The position numbers were made by a program, and so were the translations under genes. From the NCBI RefSeq assembly GCF_001751365.1, contig NZ_LJGT01000037.1, forward strand, positions 310,001 through 374,000: 64,000 bases of DNA, read 5' to 3'. The stretch's first letter is position 1; the number at the start of each line of letters is the position of its first letter. Positions 50,480-59,298 of the stretch are shown here, one piece after another. Under the pieces are notes generated by a model. The model searched no databases, was not told the origin of the DNA, and worked only from the letters and a program-made list of their open reading frames with translations. The DNA comes from Streptomyces abyssalis. GTDB lineage: Bacteria > Actinomycetota > Actinomycetes > Streptomycetales > Streptomycetaceae.

Positions 50480-51450
50480 CGCTCCCTCCTTTGCTTACGG
50501 GTGACCAGGCTGAGGAATCCGAACGACAGGGCGCAGGCCACGATGGCGAGAATGACGGCCTTGGCGGCGGCGAGATGGATGTTGGCGTTCGCGAAGGCGT
50601 CGTTGTAGGCATTGAGGTTCGGTGTGTAGGTGCTGGTGACGGCCGGGGTCAGCAGCTTGAGCACGAGCGGCTCCGCGAACAGCTGCATCGTGCCGATGAT
50701 GGAGAAGACGCAGGTGAGCACCAGCGCGGGACGCACCAGCGGGATCTTGACGCGCAGCGCCGTCTGCCACGGGCCCGCACCGTCGATCTTCGCCGCTTCG
50801 TAGAGTTCCTGGGGGATGGACTTCAGCTGCGCGACGATGATCAGCATGTTGTAGCCCGCGAACTCCCAGACCACGATGTTCGCGATCGACCACAGCACGT
50901 TGTCGTAGCTCAGGAAGTCCGGTGCGGCGCTTCCCAGCGCCTCGGTGATCGGGCTGATCCCCGGCACGTACAGGAAGCCCCACAGGATGGTGGCGATGAC
51001 GCCGGGAATGCCGTACGGCAGGAAGTACGAGGCGCGCAGCAGGCCCGCCCAGCGGTCGGAGAGCTGGTCGAGCATCAGCGCCAGCGTGAGCGCGAGAAGC
51101 AGCATCACGGGCACCTGTACGACGCCGAAGAGCAGCACACGGCCGAAACTGTCGACGAAGTCGGCCTGTTGGAGCGCCAGCGCGTAGTTCTCCAGACCGG
51201 CGAAACCGATGCTGGGTTCGCCGAGGCCGAGCGGTCCGTGCCGCTCGACCGTCAGGAGGCTCTGGTAGATCGCGTAGCCGATCGGCAGAACGAAGGCGAA
51301 GAGGAACAGCGCGAGGAACGGGCCCAGGAAGTACCAGGCGGCGCCGTCCGGCCTGGAGGAACGGCGGGCGCTCCGCGACGCGGAGCCGGGTGGGCCGGAC
51401 GGGGCCGGTGGGCGGGTCTCGCCCGGCGAGTCGGCGGTGGCCGTCATCAT
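50476..51450 (-). CDS. carbohydrate ABC transporter permease (MalF type)
   Basis: A 324-residue CUT1 permease with six helices. The coupling motif is ELYEAAKIDGAGPWQTALRVKIPLVRPAL. The ATG at 51450 overlaps the binding-protein stop (ATGA), so translation is coupled; the frame is open further upstream but antisense-like. It also overlaps the MalG gene by 4 bp. The Pro/Ser/Arg-rich first 40 residues are cytoplasmic. Confidence 0.93.
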   Translation of the reverse strand: MMTATADSPGETRPPAPSGPPGSASRSARRSSRPDGAAWYFLGPFLALFLFAFVLPIGYAIYQSLLTVERHGPLGLGEPSIGFAGLENYALALQQADFVDSFGRVLLFGVVQVPVMLLLALTLALMLDQLSDRWAGLLRASYFLPYGIPGVIATILWGFLYVPGISPITEALGSAAPDFLSYDNVLWSIANIVVWEFAGYNMLIIVAQLKSIPQELYEAAKIDGAGPWQTALRVKIPLVRPALVLTCVFSIIGTMQLFAEPLVLKLLTPAVTSTYTPNLNAYNDAFANANIHLAAAKAVILAIVACALSFGFLSLVTRKQRRER

Positions 51451-52772
51451 GCGCTCCTCACCTTGAGGCCCTTGGCCCTGAAGTCGTCCAGAAAACGGCC
51501 CTGTATGTCGCCGAGGGCGTCGACGAGGGTGCCGTTCCCGGCGGCCACCCGCCCCATGGCGTCCTTGATGTGCTCGAAGGACTGACTGGTGGTCGGCGCC
51601 CACTTCCACGAGGTGTCCACGTTGCTGTCGGACTCCTGGAAGACCTCGTTGTAGTGCTGGCCGCCGAAGAACGGATCAGGCTTGCCGAGCGCGGACTCGC
51701 CGAGGTCGATGCGGGCCGCGGGCCAGCCGTAGCCCGCCTCGACGAGCAGGTCGATGCTCTTGGCGTCGGTGTTGAGCCAGTGTGCGAACTCGATGGCCTC
51801 GGCCGGATGCCGGCTGCCCTGAAGGACCGCCGTGGCGGAACCGCCCTGGTTGGCCGAGGCGTTGTCCCCCTTCTCCCACTGCGGGAGCGTGGTCACCCGC
51901 CACTTCCCCTTGGTGCCGGGGGCGTTGCCGCGCAGCAGCGCGTCGCCCCAGTGGGGACCGGGCCAGCTGGCCATCCGGCCGGTCTGTGCCGCCCTGTACC
52001 AGCCGCTCTGCAAGTCGGCCATGGGCAGGACGAGTTCGTCCCGGAGGAGTCCGTCCCAGAAGTCGGCGACCTCGCGGGAGAGTTCGGAGTCGATGTCGAC
52101 GATCCAGGTGTCGCCCTCGGTACGTATCCACCGGGCGCCGCGCTGCCATGAGAAGGAGGCGAACCACAGGGCGCTGTTGGGCGCGAAGGTGGTGATGCGG
52201 GAGCCGCCCCCACGCTTCTTGATCTTGATCGCCGCCTGGCGGAACTCGTCCCAGGTGCCGGGGACTTCGGCGCCGCAGCGCTCGAAGATGTCCTTGCGGT
52301 AGTAGAAGCCCATCGGCCCGGACGCCTGTGGCATCGCACGGAGCTGCCCGTCGAATACGCCCTGGTTCCACTGCCAGTCGACGTACTGGTCCTTGAGCTT
52401 GTCCACGCCGTACTTGCTCAGGTTCGTCAGGCCGTTGACGAGCAGGAACTCCGGAATCGTGTGGTATTCGACCTGAGCCAGGTCCGGAGGGCTGCCGGCC
52501 TTCAGCGACGAATGCATCTTCTGGTAGCCGCCGTTGAGGCCGTTCGGCACGATCTGCAGCTCGACGTGGACGTCGGGATGCGTCTTGTTCCACAGGGCCA
52601 CGGACTTCTGCAGTGGCACCCACGTCCAGAAGACCAGCTCGACCTTCTTGCCGTCCCTGCGCGGCGCCTGCTTCGTGAGCCGGGCCGCTCCCGCCGACTC
52701 GCCGCATGCGGCCAGCAGGGGAGTGGCGGCAGCGGCTGCGCCCCAGGAGAGGACCTTCCTACGGACCGGCAT
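51447..52772 (-). CDS. extracellular sugar-binding lipoprotein of an ABC importer
   Basis: A 441-residue CUT1 solute-binding protein. The leader MPVRRKVLSWGAAAAATPLLAAC has a lipobox ending at Cys23 and basic residues typical of twin-arginine-like Streptomyces leaders. The body has the family landmarks VELVFWTWVPLQKSVALWNKTHPDVHVELQIVPN, PDLAQVEYHTIPEFL and MPQASGPMGFYYRKDIFERCG. Aromatic residues (WTW, WQW, WFASFSW) probably stack on the sugar. It follows the GH42 gene after 112 bp containing GC-rich repeats; galactosides are the most likely ligand. Confidence 0.93.
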   Translation of the reverse strand: MPVRRKVLSWGAAAAATPLLAACGESAGAARLTKQAPRRDGKKVELVFWTWVPLQKSVALWNKTHPDVHVELQIVPNGLNGGYQKMHSSLKAGSPPDLAQVEYHTIPEFLLVNGLTNLSKYGVDKLKDQYVDWQWNQGVFDGQLRAMPQASGPMGFYYRKDIFERCGAEVPGTWDEFRQAAIKIKKRGGGSRITTFAPNSALWFASFSWQRGARWIRTEGDTWIVDIDSELSREVADFWDGLLRDELVLPMADLQSGWYRAAQTGRMASWPGPHWGDALLRGNAPGTKGKWRVTTLPQWEKGDNASANQGGSATAVLQGSRHPAEAIEFAHWLNTDAKSIDLLVEAGYGWPAARIDLGESALGKPDPFFGGQHYNEVFQESDSNVDTSWKWAPTTSQSFEHIKDAMGRVAAGNGTLVDALGDIQGRFLDDFRAKGLKVRSA

Positions 52773-52789
52773 CTGACCTCCTTGTCAGG

Positions 52790-52839
52790 GGGTCCCCCCG
52801 GCCGGGGCCTTGGGGGGAGGGTCCCCCCGGCCGGGGCCT
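52790..52839 (-). repeat. duplicated GC-rich palindromic segment between GH42 and binding-protein genes
   Basis: A 21-bp segment (52790-52810) recurs at 52819-52839, each centred on the palindrome CCCCGGCCGGGG; a degenerate third copy follows to about 52875. In the transcript these would form consecutive strong hairpins between the galactosidase and transporter genes, perhaps setting unequal expression. Confidence 0.7.
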
Positions 52840-52884
52840 CAGGGGGAGGAGTCCCGCGGGCCTCAGGCCCGGGGGACCGTGGGC

Positions 52885-54918
52885 TCAGCGCTCCATGACC
52901 GCGACGCCGCGCGGCGGAAGCGACACGGAGGTGACCGCACCGGAGCCCGGGCTCAGACGGTCACTCATCGGCTCAGGGAGAGCGACGACGGCGGAGTCGT
53001 CGCCGTGGTTGAGCAGGAACAGGAAGCTGTGCTCGTCGTCCTCTCGGACCGTGGCCTGGACGCCGCTGGGCAGCCCGGGCAGCACGGGGTCCACCCCTGC
53101 CGCCTGCCGCACGTGGTCCAGCAGGCCGCGCATGGCTGTGTGTCCGAGCCGTGTCCCGACGTACCAGGCGGTGCCGCTGCCGTACTGGTGCCGGGTGACG
53201 GCGGGACGTCCAACCAGCTCGCCCGAGCCGAAGACCGCCACGGCCTCCGCACCCTCCAACTCCACGGCCTCGGACCACAGATCGCCTTCGGTGCCCGGCT
53301 CCAACTCCGGTCCGGCGGACGCCACACCCTCGACGGGCACGCGCACGCCCTCGTCCAGCGGCCAGAACTCCTCGACGCGCAGGCCGAGCAACTGCCGCAG
53401 CGGGGCCGGGTATCCACCCGGGTGTACGCGGTCGCGCTCGTCGACGATGCCGGAGAAGAACGAGACGAGGAGCTGCCCTCCGTCCTCCACGTACCGCGCC
53501 AGGCGGCGGGCGTCGTCCGCCCGGAGCAGATAGAGATTCGGGACGACGACGAGCTTGTAGCCCGCCAGCTCACTGGAAGGCGGAAGGATGTCGCAGGCCA
53601 CGCCCGCGTCGAAGAGCGGCCGGTGGTGCGCGCGGTTGATCAGCGCCTGGTCGAGGGCGGTCGAGGGATGCGAGTCGAGCTCCAGCGCCCACCAGCTGTT
53701 CCAGTCCGTCAGCAGCGCCGTCTCCGCGCGTGAGCGGGTGCCCGCGATCTCCGGTACGGAGGCGAACTCGCGCCCGAGCTCGCTCACTTCGCGGAAGGCG
53801 CGGGTGTCCGTGCCGCCGTGCGGAAGCATCGCGGAGTGGAACTTCTCGGCGCCGCCCAGCGACTGCCGCCACTGGAAGTACATGATCGCGTCGGCGCCCT
53901 GCGCGACTGCCTGCCAGCTCCACAGCCGCATCGCACCGGGGGGCTTCGGGCTGTTGCGGGGACGCCAGTTCACCGCGCTGGGCGCCTGCTCCAGCAGCAT
54001 CCACGGCTGCCCGCCGAGAGCCGAGCGCATGAGGTCGAAGTTGAACGCGGCGCGCAGGTGCTCGTCCGGATCGTAGGGGTCCTGGTAGAAGTCCAGGGAC
54101 ATCACGTCCTGGTGGCGTGCCCACTCGAAGGCGTCCACCGGCTTGTGGTGCGCCATCAGGTTCGTCGTCACCCGGGTGTCCGGCGTGAGGCGGCGCAGCA
54201 CGGCCAGCTCCGCGAGATAGCACTGGCGCAGGGCGTCGTCGCTGAAGCGCAAGTAGTCCAGCTGCTGGGAGGGGTTGGCGAACGTGGGCGCGAGCCGGGG
54301 CGGCAGCACCTCCTCGAAGGAGTCGTAGCGCTGCGACCAGAAAGCGGTGGACCAGGCCTCGTTGAGGACGTCGACGGTGCCGTAGCGCTCAGCCAGCCAG
54401 CGGCGGAAGTCCGCGGCCGAGACGTCGCAGAAGCACTGGCGGATGTGGCAGCCGTACTCGTTGCCGACGTGCCACACCTCCAGGGCCGGGTGCTGCGCGT
54501 AGCGGGTGGCGACCTGCTCGACGAGCCGGGTCGCGTACTGGCGGTAGACGGGGCTCGAGGGGCAGTAGTGCTGCCTGCCGCCGGGCCACTTGCGGCGGCC
54601 GTCCTCCGTCTCCGGAAGGATCTCCGGGTGCATCCGCGACAGCCACGGCGGCGGTGACGCGGTCATCGTCGCCAGGCACACGCGGAGGCCCGCCTGCGCG
54701 AGGTTGTCCATGACGCGGTCGAACCACCCGAAGTCCCATTCCCCGGGGCGCGGTTCGACCCTGGCCCAGGCGAAGACACCGGCTGTCACCAGGGTGACCC
54801 CGGCCTCCTTCATCAGCTGGACGTCCTCGGCCCACACCTCCTCGGGCCACTGCTCGGGGTAGTAGTCGCCGCCGAAGTGGATCCGCCTGTCCGGCCCTTC
54901 AGGCCTGTCTGCCCTCAT
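52885..54918 (-). CDS. GH42 beta-galactosidase
   Basis: A 677-residue family 42 glycoside hydrolase that releases galactose from beta-galactosides. The start of the barrel FHFGG-type IHFGGDYYPEQWPEEVW is clear. The acid/base E154 is in WHVGNEYGCH, and the nucleophile E310 in MLLEQAPSAVNW. Cys residues in HYCPSS and GCHIRQCFCD match the zinc-cluster region of some GH42 enzymes. C-terminal trimerisation and beta domains are complete. No signal peptide, so it is cytoplasmic. The ATG at 54918 is preferred over an in-frame TTG at 54978, which sits right at the AT-rich promoter/operator. Confidence 0.93.
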   Translation of the reverse strand: MRADRPEGPDRRIHFGGDYYPEQWPEEVWAEDVQLMKEAGVTLVTAGVFAWARVEPRPGEWDFGWFDRVMDNLAQAGLRVCLATMTASPPPWLSRMHPEILPETEDGRRKWPGGRQHYCPSSPVYRQYATRLVEQVATRYAQHPALEVWHVGNEYGCHIRQCFCDVSAADFRRWLAERYGTVDVLNEAWSTAFWSQRYDSFEEVLPPRLAPTFANPSQQLDYLRFSDDALRQCYLAELAVLRRLTPDTRVTTNLMAHHKPVDAFEWARHQDVMSLDFYQDPYDPDEHLRAAFNFDLMRSALGGQPWMLLEQAPSAVNWRPRNSPKPPGAMRLWSWQAVAQGADAIMYFQWRQSLGGAEKFHSAMLPHGGTDTRAFREVSELGREFASVPEIAGTRSRAETALLTDWNSWWALELDSHPSTALDQALINRAHHRPLFDAGVACDILPPSSELAGYKLVVVPNLYLLRADDARRLARYVEDGGQLLVSFFSGIVDERDRVHPGGYPAPLRQLLGLRVEEFWPLDEGVRVPVEGVASAGPELEPGTEGDLWSEAVELEGAEAVAVFGSGELVGRPAVTRHQYGSGTAWYVGTRLGHTAMRGLLDHVRQAAGVDPVLPGLPSGVQATVREDDEHSFLFLLNHGDDSAVVALPEPMSDRLSPGSGAVTSVSLPPRGVAVMER

Positions 54919-54982
54919 GCTGCTGCGCACCTTCGCCTCTCGGGTCGCGGTTCGCTCTCGGACGTCAAGCGTGGTCAATCCA

Positions 54983-54997
54983 TTAATTATGAATTAA
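54983..54997. promoter_or_regulatory. AT-rich dyad TTAATTATGAATTAA between the divergent sugar operons
   Basis: Perfect 6-bp arms (TTAATT/AATTAA) around ATG, the most A/T-rich spot in the region, 65 bp from the preferred GH42 start and 69 bp from the dehydrogenase start. It is probably part of the GH42 promoter or an operator for the nearby GntR-family regulator. Confidence 0.5.
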
Positions 54998-55065
54998 CGT
55001 AAGTGCAGCCCGGATGCCGGTCAACCCTCCGGGCGACGGTCCGTACCGGAGGAGGGGGCAGCGCC

Positions 55066-55935
55066 ATGACAGGTCCGACGAAGGGGCCGGCGAACGAGTC
55101 CGCGCCCGGGTCCGAGGCCGGGTCGACGGGCGGGCCGGGGGCCGGCGCCGGGGCCCGGGCGGACGCGGGGACCGAGTCCGGTGGCGCCGGCCGCTTCCGT
55201 GGCCGTACCGCCGTCGTCACCGGCGCCGCCACCGGTATCGGCGCCGCCACCGCTCGCCGCCTGGCCGCCGAGGGCGCCGCCGTCGTGGTCGCGGACGTCG
55301 ACGAGGCGCGGGGCGTACGGGTCGCGAGGGAGATCCGCGAAGGCGGCGGCGACGCGGTCTTCGTACGGGCCGACGTGGCGTCGCAGGAGGCGTGGGTGCG
55401 CATCCTCGAGTCCGCCCGCGCCTACGGGCCCGTCGGTGTCCTGGTCAGCAACGCCGTGAGGGTGGAGGTCGCTCCCGCGCACGAGACGTCGCCCGAATCG
55501 TGGAACCGCCAGATCTCCGTGGGGCTCACCGCCGCCTTCCTCGGCGTACGCGCCTGCCTCGAAGACCTGCGCGCCGAACGCGGAGCCGTCGTCCTCGTGT
55601 CCTCCGTTCACGCGCACCGCGGAATCCCCGGCCATCCCGCCTATGCGGCGGCGAAGGGCGGACTGCTCTCCCTCAGCGGCCAGTTGACCGTCGAGTACGG
55701 GCCGGAGGTGCGGTTCAACACCGTGCTGCCGGGCCCGGTCCTCACCGGGCTGTGGGACCGCGTGCCGGAGGAGGAGAGGGCGGCCAGCGTCGCGGAGACC
55801 GCCGCCCGCCGGTTCGGTACGCCGGAGGAGGTCGCCTCCGCGGTCGCCTACCTCGCTTCGCCGGAGGCGTCGTACGTCACCGGGGCGAGCCTCCTCGTCG
55901 ACGGGGGGTGGAGCGTCATGAAGTCCTCGGCGTGA
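55066..55935 (+). CDS. short-chain dehydrogenase/reductase, candidate aldose dehydrogenase
   Basis: A 289-residue SDR. After an odd 40-residue Gly/Ala/Ser-rich lead, the Rossmann motif TAVVTGAATGIGAATARRLA is followed by NAG-type SNAVRVEV, the catalytic Ser in VLVSSVHAHRG and YAAAKGG (YxxxK). The end YLASPEASYVTGASLLVDGGWS is typical. NAD-dependent oxidation of an aldose or polyol is likely. Lying between a beta-galactosidase and a galactonate-dehydratase cluster, it could supply galactonate as a galactose dehydrogenase, but SDR substrates are hard to call. The ATG has GGAGGAGG upstream. Confidence 0.83.
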   Translation: MTGPTKGPANESAPGSEAGSTGGPGAGAGARADAGTESGGAGRFRGRTAVVTGAATGIGAATARRLAAEGAAVVVADVDEARGVRVAREIREGGGDAVFVRADVASQEAWVRILESARAYGPVGVLVSNAVRVEVAPAHETSPESWNRQISVGLTAAFLGVRACLEDLRAERGAVVLVSSVHAHRGIPGHPAYAAAKGGLLSLSGQLTVEYGPEVRFNTVLPGPVLTGLWDRVPEEERAASVAETAARRFGTPEEVASAVAYLASPEASYVTGASLLVDGGWSVMKSSA

Positions 55936-56027
55936 AGTCCCTTTCATGACAGGGGAGTCGGGGCGGGGGAGCGGTGCCCCGAGCGGAGGATTGGGGGACG
56001 GCACAACGGAGAGAGAAGGTCAGGGGA

Positions 56028-56759
56028 ATGTCCGGTTATGCGCGTCGCGGGGTACACGGCCAGACCGTCGAGACCATCGCGCACCGTGTGCTGAGCGGCC
56101 GTATCGGTGAGGGGGACACACTCGACCTGGGGGCGCTTCAGACCGAACTCGGCGTCAGCCTCACCGCGTTGCGCGAGTCGCTGAAGGTGCTCGCCGCCAA
56201 GGGCATGGTCGACGCGCGGCAGAAGCGGGGCACGTTCGTGCGGCCGCGTGCCGACTGGCACTTCCTCGATGTGGACGTGCTGCGCTGGCAGTTCGAGTCG
56301 GCGGAAGGACCGGCCGCCTCAGCCGGCAATCCGCTGCTGCGGGACCTGGGCGAGGTGCGCGGCATCGTCGAACCGGCGGCGGTGCGGCTCGCCGCGGAGC
56401 GCCGCACCGAGCGGGACCTGGCCGTGCTGGACGGCGCGCTGGAGGCGATGGCGCGGGCCTCGGAGGTCGGCGAGGAGGCCGTCGACGCCGACCTCGCCTT
56501 CCACCGGGCCCTGCTCGCGGCATCGCACAACGAGATGCTGGAACGCATGGAGATGGTCATCGCGACGGGTCTCGCCCACCGCGACCGGCTCGTCCACGCC
56601 TCCGGCCACCGTCCGCAGAATCCCGTGCCGAGCCATGGCGCGGTGCTCGACGCCGTACGCGCACAGGACCCCGACGCGGCGGAGGCGGCCATGCGGGCCC
56701 TCCTGGAGCAGTCGGCCCGCGACCTGGAGGAGATCAGGGGGGCCGAGAGGGCCACCTGA
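56028..56759 (+). CDS. GntR/FadR-family (FCD) transcriptional regulator
   Basis: A 243-residue regulator. The winged helix-turn-helix is TVETIAHRVLSGRIGEGDTLDLGALQTELGVSLTALRESLKVLAAKGMVDARQKRGTFVRPR. The C-terminal FCD domain holds the metal/ligand residues (DLAFHRALLAASHNEML, PSHGAVLDAV). DgoR-like repressors of galactonate operons belong here, so it plausibly controls the flanking sugar genes in answer to an acid sugar. It is in line with the SDR gene (92-bp gap). Start at 56028 with AAGG/AGGGG upstream. Confidence 0.9.
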   Translation: MSGYARRGVHGQTVETIAHRVLSGRIGEGDTLDLGALQTELGVSLTALRESLKVLAAKGMVDARQKRGTFVRPRADWHFLDVDVLRWQFESAEGPAASAGNPLLRDLGEVRGIVEPAAVRLAAERRTERDLAVLDGALEAMARASEVGEEAVDADLAFHRALLAASHNEMLERMEMVIATGLAHRDRLVHASGHRPQNPVPSHGAVLDAVRAQDPDAAEAAMRALLEQSARDLEEIRGAERAT

Positions 56760-56990
56760 ACTCCTCCTGCGTCCACGTCGCTTGGACCGTGCCGCCGGAG
56801 CCGATGACTCTCGCGGCAGAAGCCCGGGTGATCTTCGGGCGCTTTCCCGGGGCGATCGGTCCAGGCTCGACATCCTAGGCAACGTCTCCGCTTCCGGGTT
56901 CGCCGGCCACCGCAGTCCGCGTTCCAAGCACCGGAAGCTGTCACGCCCATTGACATCCGGGAGGTGACCGGAGTTGGCTACGCGCCAGCA

Positions 56991-57004
56991 TGTTAACGAT
57001 AACA
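56991..57004. promoter_or_regulatory. operator-like TGTTAACGATAACA before the second ABC importer
   Basis: Arms TGTTA/TAACA around a central CG pair, the usual shape of a LacI-family site (a GntR-family site is possible). It lies 24 bp before the binding-protein ATG and about 35 bp downstream of a consensus TTGACA (56950-56955), a position suited to repression. The rest of the 268-bp gap (56760-57027) shows no gene. Confidence 0.6.
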
Positions 57005-57027
57005 CCCGCACGTGAGGGGCCGGTCCC

Positions 57028-58329
57028 ATGCATGGACGCCGTCACAGCACCACCTCGAATCCCGCCCTGAACCGCCGGGCTCTCCTCGCGGCCGCCGGTG
57101 CCGCCGCCCTCACCACCGCTTGCGGAACTGCCGCGGGCCGGCCTCCGGGTGAGGTGGCCCTGCACGGCGACAACGCGTCGTGGGACAAACCGATCGCTGC
57201 CGCGGGCCGCCGGATGAGGACGGTCGCGGGCATCGAACTGGTCCCGCTGGTCATACCGTCGGTCGAGTCGTTCGAGCAGATCGTCAAGTCCTCGCTGCGC
57301 ACCAGCAAGACGCCGGACATGCTCAAGTACTGGTCCGGGTACCGGCTTCAGGATCTGGCCCGTACCGGCGGGATCATCGAGATGACCGGCCAGTGGAAGA
57401 GGGCCGCCGCACGCGGCTGGGTCGATCCGAAGCTGCGCAGTGCCTTCACCTACAAGGGCCGTGTATGGGCCCTGCCGATGAACCTGACCTACTGGGTCTT
57501 CTTCTACAACACCGAGGTCTTCGCCCAGCACGACCTCGAGGCCCCGAAGACCTGGGACGACTTTCTCGCGGCCTGCAAGCGCCTCAAGAGCGCCGGGATC
57601 ACACCGCTGCACGCCACCACCGACGGTCGCTGGCCGGCCTTCATCTGGTTCATGGAGGTACTCACTCGCCAGGACCCGCGTTTCTACCAGGACTTGATGA
57701 ACGGGCGGGGCAGCTACAACGACCCGCGGGCGGCGCGAGCCATGCGCACCATCGTCTCGTTCTTCGACAACGACTGGTTCACGCCCATGGACATGAGCCA
57801 CGACGACGCTGCCGCCGCCGTGGTGCACGGCAAGTTGGGGATGATGCCGGGCGGCACCTTCCTCACGCCCAACCTGCAGGCGGCGGGCGGCAAACCGGGT
57901 GCCGATGTGGACGCGTTCGTACTGCCCATGGCCGATCCCCGGGCACGGCCCAGCATGATCTTCGAGTCGAGCGCGCTGGTGTGCACGAGCAAGGGTCCCG
58001 ACCGCGAGGAGGCCGTCAAGGCGGCAGGGCAGTGGTTGCACCCGCAGGTGTCGGAGGCGTTCACGCACACCCTGCAGGACGGATGCCCCAACCCCTTGGT
58101 GAAACCGGCCAATCCGATGGTCGAGGGCATCGCCCGCACTGTGCGGGAGAAGCGGCTGTGGATGCTCAACCGCTTCTGGGAGCAGGGCCCGCCGGAACTG
58201 GTGGAGTCGACCGTCGACGACTTGGCGGGCTTCCTGCTCGACCCGTCCTCCTACCGGCAGGTGCTCAGGAGGATGCAGGAACGTGCTGACGAGGCGTGGC
58301 GGGTGTGGAGGGAGGCGGAGAAGGTATGA
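57028..58329 (+). CDS. extracellular sugar-binding lipoprotein of a second ABC importer
   Basis: A 433-residue CUT1 solute-binding protein. The leader NRRALLAAAGAAALTTAC carries RR and a lipobox Cys, so Tat export as a lipoprotein is plausible. Landmarks are PDMLKYWSGYRLQDLARTG, WALPMNLTYWVFFYNTEVFAQHDLEAPKTWDDFLAACKRLK and GMMPGGTFLTPNL. Only weakly similar in sequence to the binding protein of the first importer, so the ligand probably differs; the downstream GH38 gene suggests mannosides. The stop overlaps the permease start. Confidence 0.93.
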   Translation: MHGRRHSTTSNPALNRRALLAAAGAAALTTACGTAAGRPPGEVALHGDNASWDKPIAAAGRRMRTVAGIELVPLVIPSVESFEQIVKSSLRTSKTPDMLKYWSGYRLQDLARTGGIIEMTGQWKRAAARGWVDPKLRSAFTYKGRVWALPMNLTYWVFFYNTEVFAQHDLEAPKTWDDFLAACKRLKSAGITPLHATTDGRWPAFIWFMEVLTRQDPRFYQDLMNGRGSYNDPRAARAMRTIVSFFDNDWFTPMDMSHDDAAAAVVHGKLGMMPGGTFLTPNLQAAGGKPGADVDAFVLPMADPRARPSMIFESSALVCTSKGPDREEAVKAAGQWLHPQVSEAFTHTLQDGCPNPLVKPANPMVEGIARTVREKRLWMLNRFWEQGPPELVESTVDDLAGFLLDPSSYRQVLRRMQERADEAWRVWREAEKV

Positions 58330-59285
58330 GCGAGACGCTGAGCACCACCGGGCCGCTGCGGGTCAGGCGGCGGATTCCCACCCGGACGCCCGGGCGGGCC
58401 TCCGGCGGCGCGGCGGCGCGGGGCAGGCTGGGCAGCCCTGCCGGGTCGCTGGTGTGGGCCGCCCCGGCGCTGGCCTTCGTCGGGATCCTGCTGGTCTATC
58501 CGTTCTTCCGGAGCGTCTACGGCAGCCTGTTCGCGGACAACGGCTTCACCAGTGAGTTCGTGGGTCTGGACAACTACGTCCGCCTGGCGGAGGACCCCAT
58601 CCTGGGTCGTTCGCTGATCAACACCGTGATGTGGGTGGCGGGGACGCTGCTGCTTCCCGTGGCTGCCGGGTTGCTGATCGCGGTCGCCACGCACCGGATG
58701 CGTCTGGGCAGTCTGGCGACGCTGGTGATCGTCCTGCCGTACGCGATCTCCGGGGCCTCGACGGCCGTGCTGTGGAAGTTCATGCTGACCTCGGACGGCG
58801 CCGTCAACCAGGTACTCGGCGCGGTCGGTCTGGACTCGCTGGCGCAGCCCTGGCTGCTGGAGTGGCCGCAGAACACGCTGTCGCTGATCGTCGCCGGCAC
58901 CTGGCAGGCGACGGGCATCAACGTGGTCCTCTTCACCATCGGACTGCGTGCCATCCCCCGCGACATCGTCGAGGCCGCACACCTGGACGGCGTGAGCGGC
59001 TGGAGCATGTTCCGGCACATCACGCTGCCGCAGTTGCGGGCCATGACCGTGGTGGTCGTCGGCATGGCGATCGTCAACTCGCTGAAGGCGTTCGACCTGA
59101 TCTGGGTGCTTACGCAGGGCGGGCCCTCGCGCTCCTCGGAGACGCTTGCGCTGACGATGTACCGCGAGGCCTTCCGGCTCTTCCACGTCGGCTACGGCTC
59201 GGCCGTGGCCCTGGTTCTGTCCGTCATCGTCGTCGCCGCGTCCTGGCTGTATCTGCGCCGCCAGATGCCCGGCGCCCGGGACTGA
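58326..59285 (+). CDS. carbohydrate ABC transporter permease (MalF type), second importer
   Basis: A 319-residue CUT1 permease with six helices. Coupling motif DIVEAAHLDGVSGWSMFRHITLPQLRAM. The ATG at 58326 overlaps the binding-protein stop (ATGA). N-terminal 40 residues are Arg/Thr/Gly-rich and cytoplasmic. The partner permease follows after 13 bp. Confidence 0.93.
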   Translation: MSETLSTTGPLRVRRRIPTRTPGRASGGAAARGRLGSPAGSLVWAAPALAFVGILLVYPFFRSVYGSLFADNGFTSEFVGLDNYVRLAEDPILGRSLINTVMWVAGTLLLPVAAGLLIAVATHRMRLGSLATLVIVLPYAISGASTAVLWKFMLTSDGAVNQVLGAVGLDSLAQPWLLEWPQNTLSLIVAGTWQATGINVVLFTIGLRAIPRDIVEAAHLDGVSGWSMFRHITLPQLRAMTVVVVGMAIVNSLKAFDLIWVLTQGGPSRSSETLALTMYREAFRLFHVGYGSAVALVLSVIVVAASWLYLRRQMPGARD

Positions 59286-59298
59286 GGAGGCACGGACG

